Assembly: GCA_019448385.1 (NCBI GenBank)
Contig: JAGTXO010000025.1
Coordinates: 186,001 to 250,000, forward strand
Source: Diacronema lutheri
Taxonomy: Eukaryota > Haptophyta > Pavlovophyceae > Pavlovales > Pavlovaceae
Length of the DNA: 64,000 bases
Direction of reading: 5' to 3'
The translations under genes and the position numbers were made by a program. Shown here piece by piece: positions 50,684-63,000 of the stretch; within the stretch, counting starts at the first letter, position 1; each line of letters starts with the position of its first letter. Below the pieces are notes generated by a model. That model ran no database searches. It was not told where the DNA came from and saw only the letters and a list, made by a program, of their open reading frames with translations.

Positions 50684-51172
50684 TCACCGCCACTCGAGCG
50701 CCAGACCCTCGGGAAAGTGGACGCCCTCCCAGCCGGTGAGCGCAAACATGTCTAAGGCTGCGCGGTCCTCTGCCTGCGCGCAGCCACCCGCCGCTGCGTG
50801 CAGCTGCTCGGCCTCGGCGCGCGAGAGCCGAATGAGCTTGCCGAGCGAGAGCACAATTGCCGCCGTTGGTCGCTCGCCCGCGGCAGCGAGGACATCGCCC
50901 ACACGAAACGGGCGCGGCGTGTACTGGGCGTGCTCGCTCGCAAACGTTAGTGCGTCGGCCAGCGTGCGCGTGGTGAGCGACTCCCGGAAGCGCGCGACGG
51001 CGCCTTCGCGCTCGGCGGGCGCGGCGGGCGCGGCCACAATGCTGTCGAGGTAGCTCGCAGACTTGAAGCAGCAGCCTACGCGCCCACCGGGCTGCCCGCC
51101 CGCCAGCATGCGCACGCGCGCGCGCGCGTGTGCGGATGCGACGAGGAGCGCGCACGCGAGAATCACCGCCAT
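50684..51172 (-). CDS. Small protein with signal peptide, function unknown
   Basis: Single exon, 162 residues from the ATG at 51172. The N-terminus MAVILACALLVASAHARA is a clear signal-peptide-like hydrophobic stretch. The mature part has GGRVGCCFKSASYLDSIVA, then helices (REGAVARFRESLTTRTLADALTFA) and a small globular end (RVGDVLAAAGERPTAAIVLSLGKLIRL ... FPEGLALEWR). No family is recognised. Plastid-lumen or secreted location is inferred only from the signal. The stop is 24 bp from the convergent HAD gene stop. Confidence 0.7.
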   Translation of the reverse strand: MAVILACALLVASAHARARVRMLAGGQPGGRVGCCFKSASYLDSIVAAPAAPAEREGAVARFRESLTTRTLADALTFASEHAQYTPRPFRVGDVLAAAGERPTAAIVLSLGKLIRLSRAEAEQLHAAAGGCAQAEDRAALDMFALTGWEGVHFPEGLALEWR

Positions 51173-51275
51173 TGGTGCTGCTTTCAAAACGGTTGAGATG
51201 TCAGTTCTGCCCTGATCAGCCCGGCGAGAGCACGAGCACGTGCGAGTGCGGGGGCCCGAGGCAACCGCAGGCCCG
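51173..51275. promoter_or_regulatory. 103-bp divergent promoter
   Basis: Spacer between the signal-peptide protein and the coiled-coil protein ATGs. It contains TTTCAAAACGG at 51182-51192, of the same TTTSAAA type as the other start-proximal spacers, and TGATCAGC. Confidence 0.5.
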
Positions 51276-54200
51276 ATGGCGGTCGACCCGTACCTCACCG
51301 AGCGCAACCTGCCGCTCGACAGTGAGCCCATGTGGGGCAAGGAGAGCTTCGACGCGCAGGCGAACCAGCGCAACAAGAATGCGCTCTACCTCGCCGACCT
51401 GCGCCGTCAAATGAGCGAGCAGCGGCATCGCAAGCGCTCGGAGCGGTTTGGCCCGGCCGCGGACGCGTCGCCGCCGCGCCCATCAATCGTCATCCAGCCG
51501 CAACCGCCCGAGGTAGCCGAATCGGCCGCCGCCGCGTCGCGCAACCAGGAGCGCGCACGTGGGCAGATGTCTACCTTCTTGGGCGGCGGGCCGACGGCGC
51601 TCGAACTGGCGGCGCCGACGGCGGCGGCCACGCAGCCTGTATACGCGCAGTACCAGCCGACGCCACCCGTGCACGGCAGGCGGGACGCAAGCCCGCCGCG
51701 CCCGCCCGCTGGCGTCGCGTCGGACGTCGCGCGCGAGCGCAGCTCGCGGCGGCCATCGCCGCAGCGCCGCGCCGCGTCTCCTACGGCGCCGGCGCTGTAC
51801 TCAGCGGCCAGCCAGGCGGCGGCGCGGCGCGCGGCCGCAGCCGTGTCTGCCGCGGCTGTCACGCCGGCCGTCGCGCGCACGCTCGACGCCGACTCGTCCA
51901 TCGGTCGCCTCCCCGGTCGGCTGCGCGCGATGACGCAGGTGGGCGGTGGAGGCGACGGCGGCGACATGGGCGACGGCGGTGGCGGCGGCCGGCCGAACGT
52001 GGGCGGCGATGGCGTGGCTGGGTACGGCAGCGCGGAAGCGGCGCTGATCGAGGCGCTCGAGGCGCGCGCGCGCGAGCGCGCGCGCGCCGACACCGCTGCC
52101 GCTTCGGACGCAAACGACGAACGGGCGCGCGTCGTCCAAGCGGCGCTGCGTGGCGCGCGCGCGCCGCCGCCCGCGAGCGCCATCGTGCGCGGCGACGCTG
52201 GCGCGATGCCTCGAGGCGCGTTTGGCGCGGCGCCGGGCGGCGTGGGCTACGCGCTCGGCGGCAGCCCTGCCGCGCCCCTTGGTGGCGGCGGCATGGCTGG
52301 CGGCGGTGGAGACGGTGGCGCACACGGCGTGCGACCCGGCCGCGGTGGAGGCGGCGCGGGCAGCGCGGGCGGCGCGGGCGGCGTGGGCGGCGCGGGCGGC
52401 GGGATGGCGGAGGTGGTCGGCGCGCGCATGGACGAGCTGCTCGCGCGGCTGACTGCGTCGGAACGCGCGCAAGGTCTCCTCATCGAGCAGACCGCAGCGC
52501 TCCGCGCCGAGCTCGACGCGCGCACGCGCGTGTCAGACGAGCGGCTGTCGGACGAAAGTCGCGCTCGGCAGGAGGTGGAGGTGAGAATGCGGCTGCTCGA
52601 GGCGGCTGCCGAGCAGAGGGCGGCGGGTGCGGAGGCGCAGGCGTGCGCGCTCGGCGCACAGTGCGACGAGCTACGGGCGCGAGTGCGCGACGCCGCTACC
52701 GCCGCCGCCGCCGCCGAGGCGGACGCGAGTGAGCTGGCGGCGCGGCTGCAGCGCGTCGAGGTGACGAGCGCCGCCGAGCGCGAGCGCGCGGCCGCGCGCG
52801 ACGACGCGCTGAGCGGCGGGCTCGACGCGCTGCGCCATGAGCTGCAGAACGCGCGCCACGCGCTCGCGCTCGAGCTCGAGAGCGCGCGCGGCGCGCTCAC
52901 CGCCGAGATGAGCAACCGCGCGCAGTCGTCGCGCGGGCGCGTGACGGAGCTGGCCGATTCCGCGTCCGCGCTCGACGGCGACCTGCAGCGCGCTGAGGCG
53001 CGCATCGGCGCGCTCGAGGCGCTCGCCGCGTCGCTCGGCGCCGAGATCCGCCGCACGGCCGAGGCTCTCGACGACGAGGACACGCGTGCGCGCAACGCGG
53101 AGGGCGCGATCGGCGCGCGCGTGGACGCAGTTGCCGAGCGCGCGCGCGCCGACGCGCACGCGGCGGCCGACCGCGCGGACGCCGACCGTGAGCACGCCGA
53201 GACGCGCGCGGCGGAGGCGTCGGCGCTCGCCGTCGCGGTGGGCGCGCAGCTCGACACGCACGCCGCCTCCGCCGCCGACGCCGAGGCCGCTTTCGACGCG
53301 CGCCTCTCCGAGCTCGCGCGCGTCTGCGCGCGCCTCGACGGTGCGCTCAACGCCGAGCGCGACGCGCGCGCGCGCGATGCGGCGGACGCAGCGGCAGACG
53401 CGCAGCGCACGCAGGCCGGCGCGGCGCAGGCGCTCGCGACGGTGTCGGCGCGCGCCGCCGCGCAGCACAAGGCGCTCGAGTCAATCGTTCGCGCCGAGGT
53501 GCGCGCGCGGCTGCACGGCGAGGCGCAGGCGAGCGCGCGGCACGACGCGCTCGCGGCGTCACTCGCGGACGCGCGTGCGGCGTCGGCCGCGGCCGTGGAC
53601 GACACGGCCCTCACGCTCTCGGCGGCGATCATGTCCGTCGCGCGCGAGGACGCGGCCGGCCGCGCGCGCCTCGGCGCCGAATTGTCGCTCGCGCGCGAGC
53701 GGCATGCGGCCGTCGAGCGCGCGCGCGACATTTCGCTTGGCCGGCTCGCGCAGGCGCTCGACGGCGCGGTGAGCGCGGTGCGTTCCGAGTGGGCGGCGGA
53801 GGCGGAGAGAAGGTCGTTGCAGCTGCGCTCCACCGAAGAGCGGGTCGCCGACTCGGCGCTCAGCACCGTGCTGTCGAAAGTGCGCGAGGCGGAGGCGCGG
53901 CTCGGCGCGCAGATTGGCGCGGTCGACGCGCACGTCGAGGTGCGTGCCGTCGTCGACGCGCTCGTCTCGACGGTCGAGCACGACGCGATCGCCGCCGAGA
54001 TTGCTGCGACGCGAGCCGGCGCGTCGGCAAGCGCGCGACACGCGGTCGCGCAGCTCGCCGATGAGACGGCGGCGATCCGCTCGTGGCTCGAGCGCACGGA
54101 GCGCGACGTGCTCGACGTGGGCGTGCGCGCCGATGCAGCGCGCGCCGAGACGGCCGATGAGACCAGCGTGCTCGGCGACGCGCTTGGCTCGCTGCGCGCC

Positions 54201-56095
54201 GCGCTGCACGCCGAGGTGGACGCGCTCCGCACTGCGCTCCTCGAGACGCGCGACGCGGCCGAACGCGCCGACCTCGCCCTGGCCGCCGCGCTCTCTGAGG
54301 CGGAGGCCAGGTTGATCGGCGCGGCGGACGAGGCGCGCGCGCAGGACGCGCGCGCGGCGGACGCAAACGTCGCGCGCGCGCTTGTGAGCGTCGAGCGGCA
54401 GCTGCAGGCCGTCGAGGTGACGGCGCGCGCCGATTGCCGCGCGCTCGGCGCGCAGCTCGAGGATGGTGAGGTCGTCGGTGCAATCGTGCGATCGCTCGTC
54501 GACCGCGTGGCCGACAGCGACGCGATGATCGCGCAGCGCAAGAGCACGGCGCTCGCTGCGCGCGCGGCTGAGGCGGGCGCGAGCGCGGCCATGGAGGCCA
54601 AGGCGGCGATGCGCCGCGCGGGCGTAGTCGAAGGGGCGCTTGCAGGCCTTGCGGCGGGTGGCGGCGAGCTGCGTGCTGACTTTGATGCAAAGCTCGCACG
54701 TGCGACTGATGCGGCGACGGCGGCGGTGCAGCAGCTCGCGCGCGCGCTCGCCGACGAGTCGGCGGCGCGCGCCGCCGAGGACGCGCGCCTCGACGGGCTC
54801 GCGCGCGGCGCGGCAGAGCGCGCGGACGTGCTCGCGACCGTCGACGGGCTGGTGGGCGCGGTGTCGCGCGAAGGCGCGGCGTCCGACGCGGACGAACTGC
54901 GGCGGCTTGCGGACGCGGTCTCGGAACACGGCGGCGTGGTCGCCGCGCAGCGCGCCGCGCTCAGCGCGCTCGCCGCACGCGTCGACGAAGCGGAAGGGGC
55001 AGCGGCGGGCCGAGCGGACGCCGCAGCGCGCGCCGCGGTCGAGGCGCGCGCCACCGATTTGGACGCGATGCGCGAGCGGCTCGACGCGATCGAGGCGGCG
55101 GTGGGCAAGGCGAAGGACGAGGCGGAGGCCGCAACCGCCGCCGCGCTCGCCGAGCTGCGCGACGTCGAGCGTAAGACGATGCACGCGCTTGAGGAGCAGG
55201 CGCTCGCGCTCGAGCGCGCGGCCGAGCTCGTCGCGGCGCCGGCCGCGGACGGCGGCGCGAGCAGCGCAGAACCGCGCGCGCCGGCAGACGGACGCGTGGG
55301 CGCGCTTGCGGCGAGGATGGAGGCAATCGCCGCGCAGGTGGGCACGCTCGCCGAGATCCTCGCCGCGATGCGCACAGCCGCGCCCGCGGCGGACGGCGCG
55401 AGCGACGACGCTGCTGGCGCGCTGGCCGCGTCGACGGAGCTGCGGCTGTCGCGGGGCGAGGCAGCGCTGATGGAGCTGGCGGACAGGATCGCGCAGCTCG
55501 CAGATGGGCGCGCCGCCGACGCGCGTCCAAATGATGACCTCACACATGATGACCTCACGCTCGTGCAGGTGCGGCGCACGCGCGCCGCTCCGCGTGCGGG
55601 CGCGGTGCGGTCTCGCGGCGCGGTCTCGCGGCGCGGTCTCGCGGCGTCGCGCAGCGGCCGCGCGGCGCAGCTCACGATGCTCCCGCGCCGCGCCGCGCGC
55701 CTTTGCTCGCCGCGCCGCCGCGCCGCGCGCAGGAGCGCGTTGACACGCTCGAGCAGAAGGTGGGCGTGGCGACCGAGCTGATTGGCCGTCTCGAGGCGCT
55801 GCAGGAGGCGGCGGTTGCGGGGGCCAAGCAGCTTGATGACAAGGTGCGCCAAGCGCGGCGGAGCGCGCGCGCCTGCGCCGGCACGCGCTGGCATTTGGTC
55901 GCTCGCCCGCTCGCGCCTCAAGCGCGCCTTTCTTGCCCTTCTCACCCGTCCCGCGACGCGCTCTGGCGCCGTATGAACGCGCAGCTTGATGAGATGAGGC
56001 GAGCCACAGCGGCCGCCGCAGGCACAGACGCCGATGAGCCGGAGCCGCAGCCCGCCGGGATCGAGGCGGCGCCGCCAAATGACGCCATGACGTGA
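51276..56095 (+). CDS. Giant Ala/Arg/Glu-rich coiled-coil protein
   Basis: Three exons, 51276-55568, 55733-55843, 55985-56095; 1,504 residues, all introns phase 0. Residues 1-60 are conserved-looking (YLTERNLPLDSEPMWGKESF, NALYLADLRRQMSEQRHRK), similar in style to N-termini of ciliary/centrosomal coiled-coil proteins. Residues 60-390 are Pro/Gly/Ala disorder. Residues 390-1400 form an almost continuous coiled coil of RxxxARAxxEARAxA-type heptads, strongly Ala-rich. It ends with a leucine-zipper-like ERVDTLEQKVGVATELIGRL. A rootletin- or spindle-like structural role is inferred. The start at 51276 was chosen because the upstream frame has only GTG. Confidence 0.8.
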
Positions 56096-56119
56096 AATTT
56101 GAAATTTCTGAAATTTTAC

Positions 56120-57214
56120 ATGAAGGGAAAGGGAATGATGACAGTCTCCACATCCGCGCGTGGTGGTGCCGAGCTCGGGCTGGCGTTCTTCGCGGTGACG
56201 GCACTCCTCTTCCAGCCAGCGGGCGGCGCGCACGAGGGCGAGCGTATAGCTCGTCACAACGTGAGCTTATGTCGGCGCCGCACGCGCTACAGCGCGCGCC
56301 CATGCTCGACGACGGCGCCGTGCCCCGAGCTGGCCGCGCGCGCGACGCCTCGAACGACCACGTCGCTCCCCAACGCGACCACGTGCGTGCGCTGGTTCGC
56401 CGCGCAGGCGGCGAACGCGCGCGCGGCGCGCCTTTTTGGCGCCGCGCGAAGCACTGACGACCGCCCCGCGCTCATGATGGTGGGCGACTCGATCACCGAA
56501 GAATTGGCCGGCACCAAGATGGGCTGGCCAGCTGCGCGCTCCGACGGCGTGCCTGAAGCGCTCGCGCGAATCCTCGGGCACGACTTCGCGACGCTCGCGC
56601 TGGGCATCTCTGGCGACCAAACGCAGCACCTCCTGTGGAGGCTGAGGCACGGCGAGATGTCGCGCGCGCTCGCCACCGGGCCCTCGGCGCCGGCCTCCAT
56701 CGTGAGCGTGCTCATCGGCACAAACAACCTTGCCTACGGCCACTCGCCCACCGACGTGCTCGACGGCATTCGCGCGGTCGCGGACGAGGTTCTCGCGCAG
56801 AGCGCGCGCGCGCTGCTCGCGATCAACGCCCTCTTGCCACGCGCGGACGGCCGAAAGCAGGCCCGGCCGAGCTCGAGCTGGTTCTGCCCGCTGCGCTGCG
56901 GCTTGGCCGGCGCCGCGCCGCGCCCGCTCTCGCTGCTCGTCGACGAGGTGAACGCCGGCCTGCCCGCGCTCGTCGACGCGCTGCGCGCCGCGCACCCGCG
57001 CCGGACGGTGCGGCTGGTTGACTGTGCGAAGGTGCTCCTTGACCCGGCGGCAGACGGGCGGGCCGACGCGCACGGCTTTGCGCCTGTGCTTGAGGCGCTC
57101 GTGCCAGACCTCCTGCACCCGAACGCGGCGGGGTTCGAGCGTATTCTTGCGTGCCAGAGGCGCGCCTTCGCCGCGCTGATGCTGACTCGGGAACAATTGC
57201 AAGCGTCGAACTAG
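56120..57214 (+). CDS. SGNH/GDSL-family hydrolase with signal peptide
   Basis: Single exon, 364 residues. The N-terminus MKGKGMMTVSTSARGG is followed by a hydrophobic core LGLAFFAVTALLFQPAGGA, a likely signal peptide. SGNH blocks are complete: I ALMMVGDSITEE (nucleophile Ser), II GISGDQTQHLLWRL, III LIGTNNLAYG, V DLLHPNAAGFE (Asp and His). This order resembles PAF-acetylhydrolase beta/gamma-type esterases. It probably hydrolyses an acyl or acetyl ester in the secretory pathway or outside the cell (inference). The ATG lies just 24 bp after the preceding gene's stop codon, in AT-rich TGAAATTTCTGAAATTTT. Confidence 0.83.
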   Translation: MKGKGMMTVSTSARGGAELGLAFFAVTALLFQPAGGAHEGERIARHNVSLCRRRTRYSARPCSTTAPCPELAARATPRTTTSLPNATTCVRWFAAQAANARAARLFGAARSTDDRPALMMVGDSITEELAGTKMGWPAARSDGVPEALARILGHDFATLALGISGDQTQHLLWRLRHGEMSRALATGPSAPASIVSVLIGTNNLAYGHSPTDVLDGIRAVADEVLAQSARALLAINALLPRADGRKQARPSSSWFCPLRCGLAGAAPRPLSLLVDEVNAGLPALVDALRAAHPRRTVRLVDCAKVLLDPAADGRADAHGFAPVLEALVPDLLHPNAAGFERILACQRRAFAALMLTREQLQASN

Positions 57215-57342
57215 GACGGCTGCAGTCTGTCAGGCTTGAAACCGTGGAGAGAGTTCGATTCGAAACACACCGTCATTAATTGCATCTTCCAGCGCCGGGG
57301 AGCGAAGGACGAGTTTGCGGGCATCAGCCGCCCCACGGCGCG

Positions 57343-59360
<2,018 letters not shown>

Positions 59361-60080
59361 GCGCGCATGGCCGACGGCGGGAGCGGCCGGCGCCGTGCCG
59401 CCGCCCGTGTTCTCGCCCTCCTCTCTCTCCTCCTCCTCCTCCTCCTCCTCCTCCTCCTCCAGCTCTCAGCCTCCATGCCCTGCCCACGTTGAGTCGATGA
59501 ATGATGCCCACGGCCCCGGGCCAAGCGAGCGTGCGCGTTGGCCCGCTCGGCCTCGGGCGGCGCATGAGGACGGCGCCCAACTTCTGAAGGCTTTAGGCTT
59601 TTACACGTCGTCAGGCAGCGAAAGGGCGCACGCAACATCAGGCCAAGGATACAATATACATTTTCGTGGCAGGCGGCGGCTCGGGGGTGGCGGTCGTCGT
59701 CGACGATCTTCGGGCCTCGGCGTGCGCGTGCGGGTCGGCCGGTGGTGTGGTTGACGGCGGCCACCGGTGCGGCGGCGCGCGGGCGGCGGCGCGCGGTGGC
59801 TAGGCGCGTGTGGGCCTTTGGGCCTGCTTCGCCTGGCGCCTCGCTGCGCACTTCCTGACCCCGCACTTCCTGACCCGTCGGAAGCGTCGTTAGTATATAC
59901 ATTTTCGGTTCGGAAATGGATTTGGAACATCCTATAAGAGGTCTAGAGTCGTAACAAACGGATGACACTGAACCGCGGTAGGGATACGAATGCATTTTGG
60001 AGGGGCCCTTTACTTGTGTACTCGTTTTGGGACGAGTGCGGAGCACTCCGCGGAGGAGCGGCGAGCACGAGCTGGCGAGA
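59361..60080. other. 720-bp intergenic region: TCC microsatellite, direct repeat, TATA-like box
   Basis: The longest gene-free stretch. It holds a (TCC)n run at 59423-59461 and an ATACATTTTCG motif occurring twice, within 59653-59666 and 59893-59907, each beside unusually AT-rich DNA (AATATACATTTT and TATATACATTTT). CCTATAAGAG at 59931-59940 could be a TATA box for the gene starting at 60081. No convincing ORF or RNA is seen; the long open frame on the minus strand here is antisense noise. Confidence 0.6.
59931..59940 (+). promoter_or_regulatory. TATA-like box CCTATAAGAG
   Basis: The only TATAA-type element I found upstream of a gene in the window; it lies about 145 bp before the ATG at 60081. 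Confidence 0.4.
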
Positions 60081-63000
60081 ATGGTGTTCCCTTTGCTGGT
60101 GATTTGCGACGTTGGTCCCGACCCCGACGACATGAAGGCGCTCCTCCTTGCCGCCGTGCTGCACAGGCTTCGCGAGTGCCGGCTGACGATCGTCGCGAAC
60201 GGCGGGCAGCAGCCGCGCGAGCGCGCAAAGCTCGCGCTGTGCGTGCTCGACCGGCTCGGGATCAGCGACGTCGCGGTGGGCGTCGGTTCGCAAGGCAAGG
60301 CGTACGTGGCAAAGCCGCACGAATATCGCCTCGACGGGTACGAGCGCACGTCCGACTCGCGCCTTGTCGAGGACGGCGACGCGCTCATTCTTTCCGTTTT
60401 GCGCGCGGCGCGCGCCAAGACCGTACGCGTCGTATGCATCTCGTCGCTGCGCGACATTGCCAACGCGCTGAGCGCGCAGCCAAACCTTGTGCTTGCCAAG
60501 GTGCGCGTGCTTGCGATCCAGGGCGGGCTCGAGCGTGACGAGCACGGCGCGTGGAGGCCGGACCAGGCCGTCAACAACGGCTTTGACCCGGAGGCCGCGG
60601 ACCGCGTCTACCGGTTCTGCTTCGAGCGCGGGCTGCCGCTGAATGTCGTGAGTAGGTTCGCGGTGCCGGTCTTGCCGATGCAGGTGCGCGATAGCGTGCT
60701 CGCGCCGCCGACACAGCGCCGCTCGAGCGCGCGCGCGCGCACGCGCGTCTCACGCCCAGCGCACGCACGCCGCGTGCGCCGCTCTGCTGCAGCTCGCCAA
60801 GAGCTTCGCCACGCGCACGAGCTGCCCGGTGATGCGCTACTTGGCCGACGCGCAATTTCTTGGCCTCGAGGGTCTATGGCATAACCTTTGCGCCGGTCGC
60901 CTGCCGCCGCGCTGCTCGAAGCAGTGGTTTTTTGAGACCTTCTGCGGCATCGATTCCGCACAATTCGACGCGCACGGCTACGAGAGCCTCGACGCGGACG
61001 CGAACATCCTCGCGCACCTTAACGGGTTCGCCGCCGCGATGCGCTGCACGCGTGGCGTTGCACATGCGAGCCTTCCAACGCCGGCGCGCTGCGATCCTCA
61101 CCGCGCGCATGCGCACTCCGCGCCCTCTTCGCTCCCGTGCGCGCCCCACGCCCCAGCTTTGTCAAGCCGTACGACGTGGTTGCGCTGATGATGGTCTTGC
61201 CGGCCACCGCGCACCTCTTCCCGCGCCAGCCGGAGCACGCGCCGCACATGCTCCTCCTCCACGCGGCCGACGCGTTGCCCGTCGAACCGGTCATCGAGCT
61301 GCTGCGCGACGTCTTCCACCAGGTCATCACGCTCACGAGCGCGCGCGCGGCGCACGCGCAGCGCGTCGGCATGTCGAGCTGGCAGCGGGATCGGGGCGAG
61401 CGGGCGGATGCCGCCACCTGCCAGATTACGCCCATCGGCTGCGCGGGCGCGTCCGAGGCGGTCGCGCGCCGGCTGCGCGCACCGAGCGTCCACGTCCGTA
61501 TGGCGACGCGCATGCCGGGCGAGCTGGTCGCCGCCACGCCTCGCGCGCGGCGCTTGCTCGCCGAGCCGCGCTCCGCCGCACTGCACGACGGACAGCCCGG
61601 CGTCTCCATCGCTCTCCCGCTCGACGCACACGCGGTACAGCGCGCGCTCAACGGCGCGCTCGAATGCGCGCTCGAGCGGCAGCGCACCATCTCGTCCACA
61701 CTTCTTGGCACCGGCCTCTTTGCGCTGCTTGGCTGCCCGATCGCCCACATCGCCGACAGCGCCATCCGGCGCGCGCATGGCCAAACAACGCTCGCTCGCC
61801 TCACCGACACCGACGCAGATTACGTCTTGCGCACCCTCCTCTACTCCCTCGGCACGAGCATCGGCGCGCTCCTCTGCAACCTGTCGGTGCAGCCGACGGC
61901 GGCGCACCGCGCGCGCGCGCGCGCCATTTTGTGCATCGGCGTGGGGATCTTTGCGCTGCTCGGCGGCCTCACCGTGCTGCCTGATTTGCTCGCGCTGCTC
62001 GCGACAAGCCCGGCCGCGTACGACGGCCCGCACGTCCGCTCCGAGGCACCGCTCAACCGCGCGGCCTACTGGCACGCGGTCTGGTGCGTGCACGGCGCGC
62101 TGCGTGTCGCGCAGTACGTCGCGCTCAGCTGTGCGTCGCTGCTCGGCCTCGGCAGGTGGTGGCGGTCGGTGCGCGCGCTGCTGCGTTTGCACTGGCGCGT
62201 CCTCGCCGCGTGGCTGCTCGCCAACTGCGCCCTCGAGGCGCACGCGTTCTCGAGGGACATTCAGACGACGCACGATTGTCGCTCGACGCACGACGGGACG
62301 AGATGCTGGGGGCCGTGGGTCGCGTGCGCGCTCTTTGTCGTCGAGTGTGCGATTGCGTGCGCGATGCTCATGCCGGGATCCAGGCGCACAGCGCGCGCGG
62401 CAATTGCGCGCGCGCTCGTGCGGGCGCAGCGGCGACCGCCCGCACGCGACGGCCGCCGTGTGGCGCCCGCGTCGCGGGCCGCGTGGCTCGCGTCCGCGCA
62501 GCCGATCGCCGCCGATGTGCGGTCCGCAAGCTCGTGCACCGCACGCAGCTCGTGCGACGCGTCGAGCGCGCGCCGCGCGTCGTCCTTGCCCGATTTGTCG
62601 GCGAGCCGTGACGCCGCCCTTCCGCCGCGCGCCGAGCCGCTGCCTGATGCGTTCCTCGCGGCGCTGCTCGGCTTTGGCAGCGGTCAGATCGCCACTGTCG
62701 AGACGGTCGTGAGCGAGGCCGCGCGACTCTTCTTGCCCGAGCCACTTGACGAGGCAACTCTCGCCGAGCTGCACCTGCCGAGCAGAGCGCCCGAGCAGCA
62801 CGCCTCGCCGCGCGGAGGCTCGGTTGGCGAGGGTGTGCCGAGCCCGCTCGAGCGCGCGAGCTCGATCGATCGCGTCGTGCGCTCGCGCAACTCGTCCGCC
62901 GACAACGCGGCGCAGGGCAATTGGAGCACTCTCTCGCTCCGCGGTGCAGGAGGCGGCGCGCGGCGCGTCTCAACGGACATGGCGACGCTTCGGCTTGCGC

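Noticed and set aside
52247-56257. 1,336-residue minus-strand open frame opposite the coiled-coil gene
   Set aside because: Ser/Ala/Arg composition is the reverse image of an Ala/Arg/Glu heptad protein; no motif and no intron logic.
61098-62801. 567-residue minus-strand frame and a 434-residue plus-strand frame in another phase
   Set aside because: Arg-rich shadows of the long open exon of the fusion gene; the accepted frame has hydrophobic segments and TIR-like motifs.
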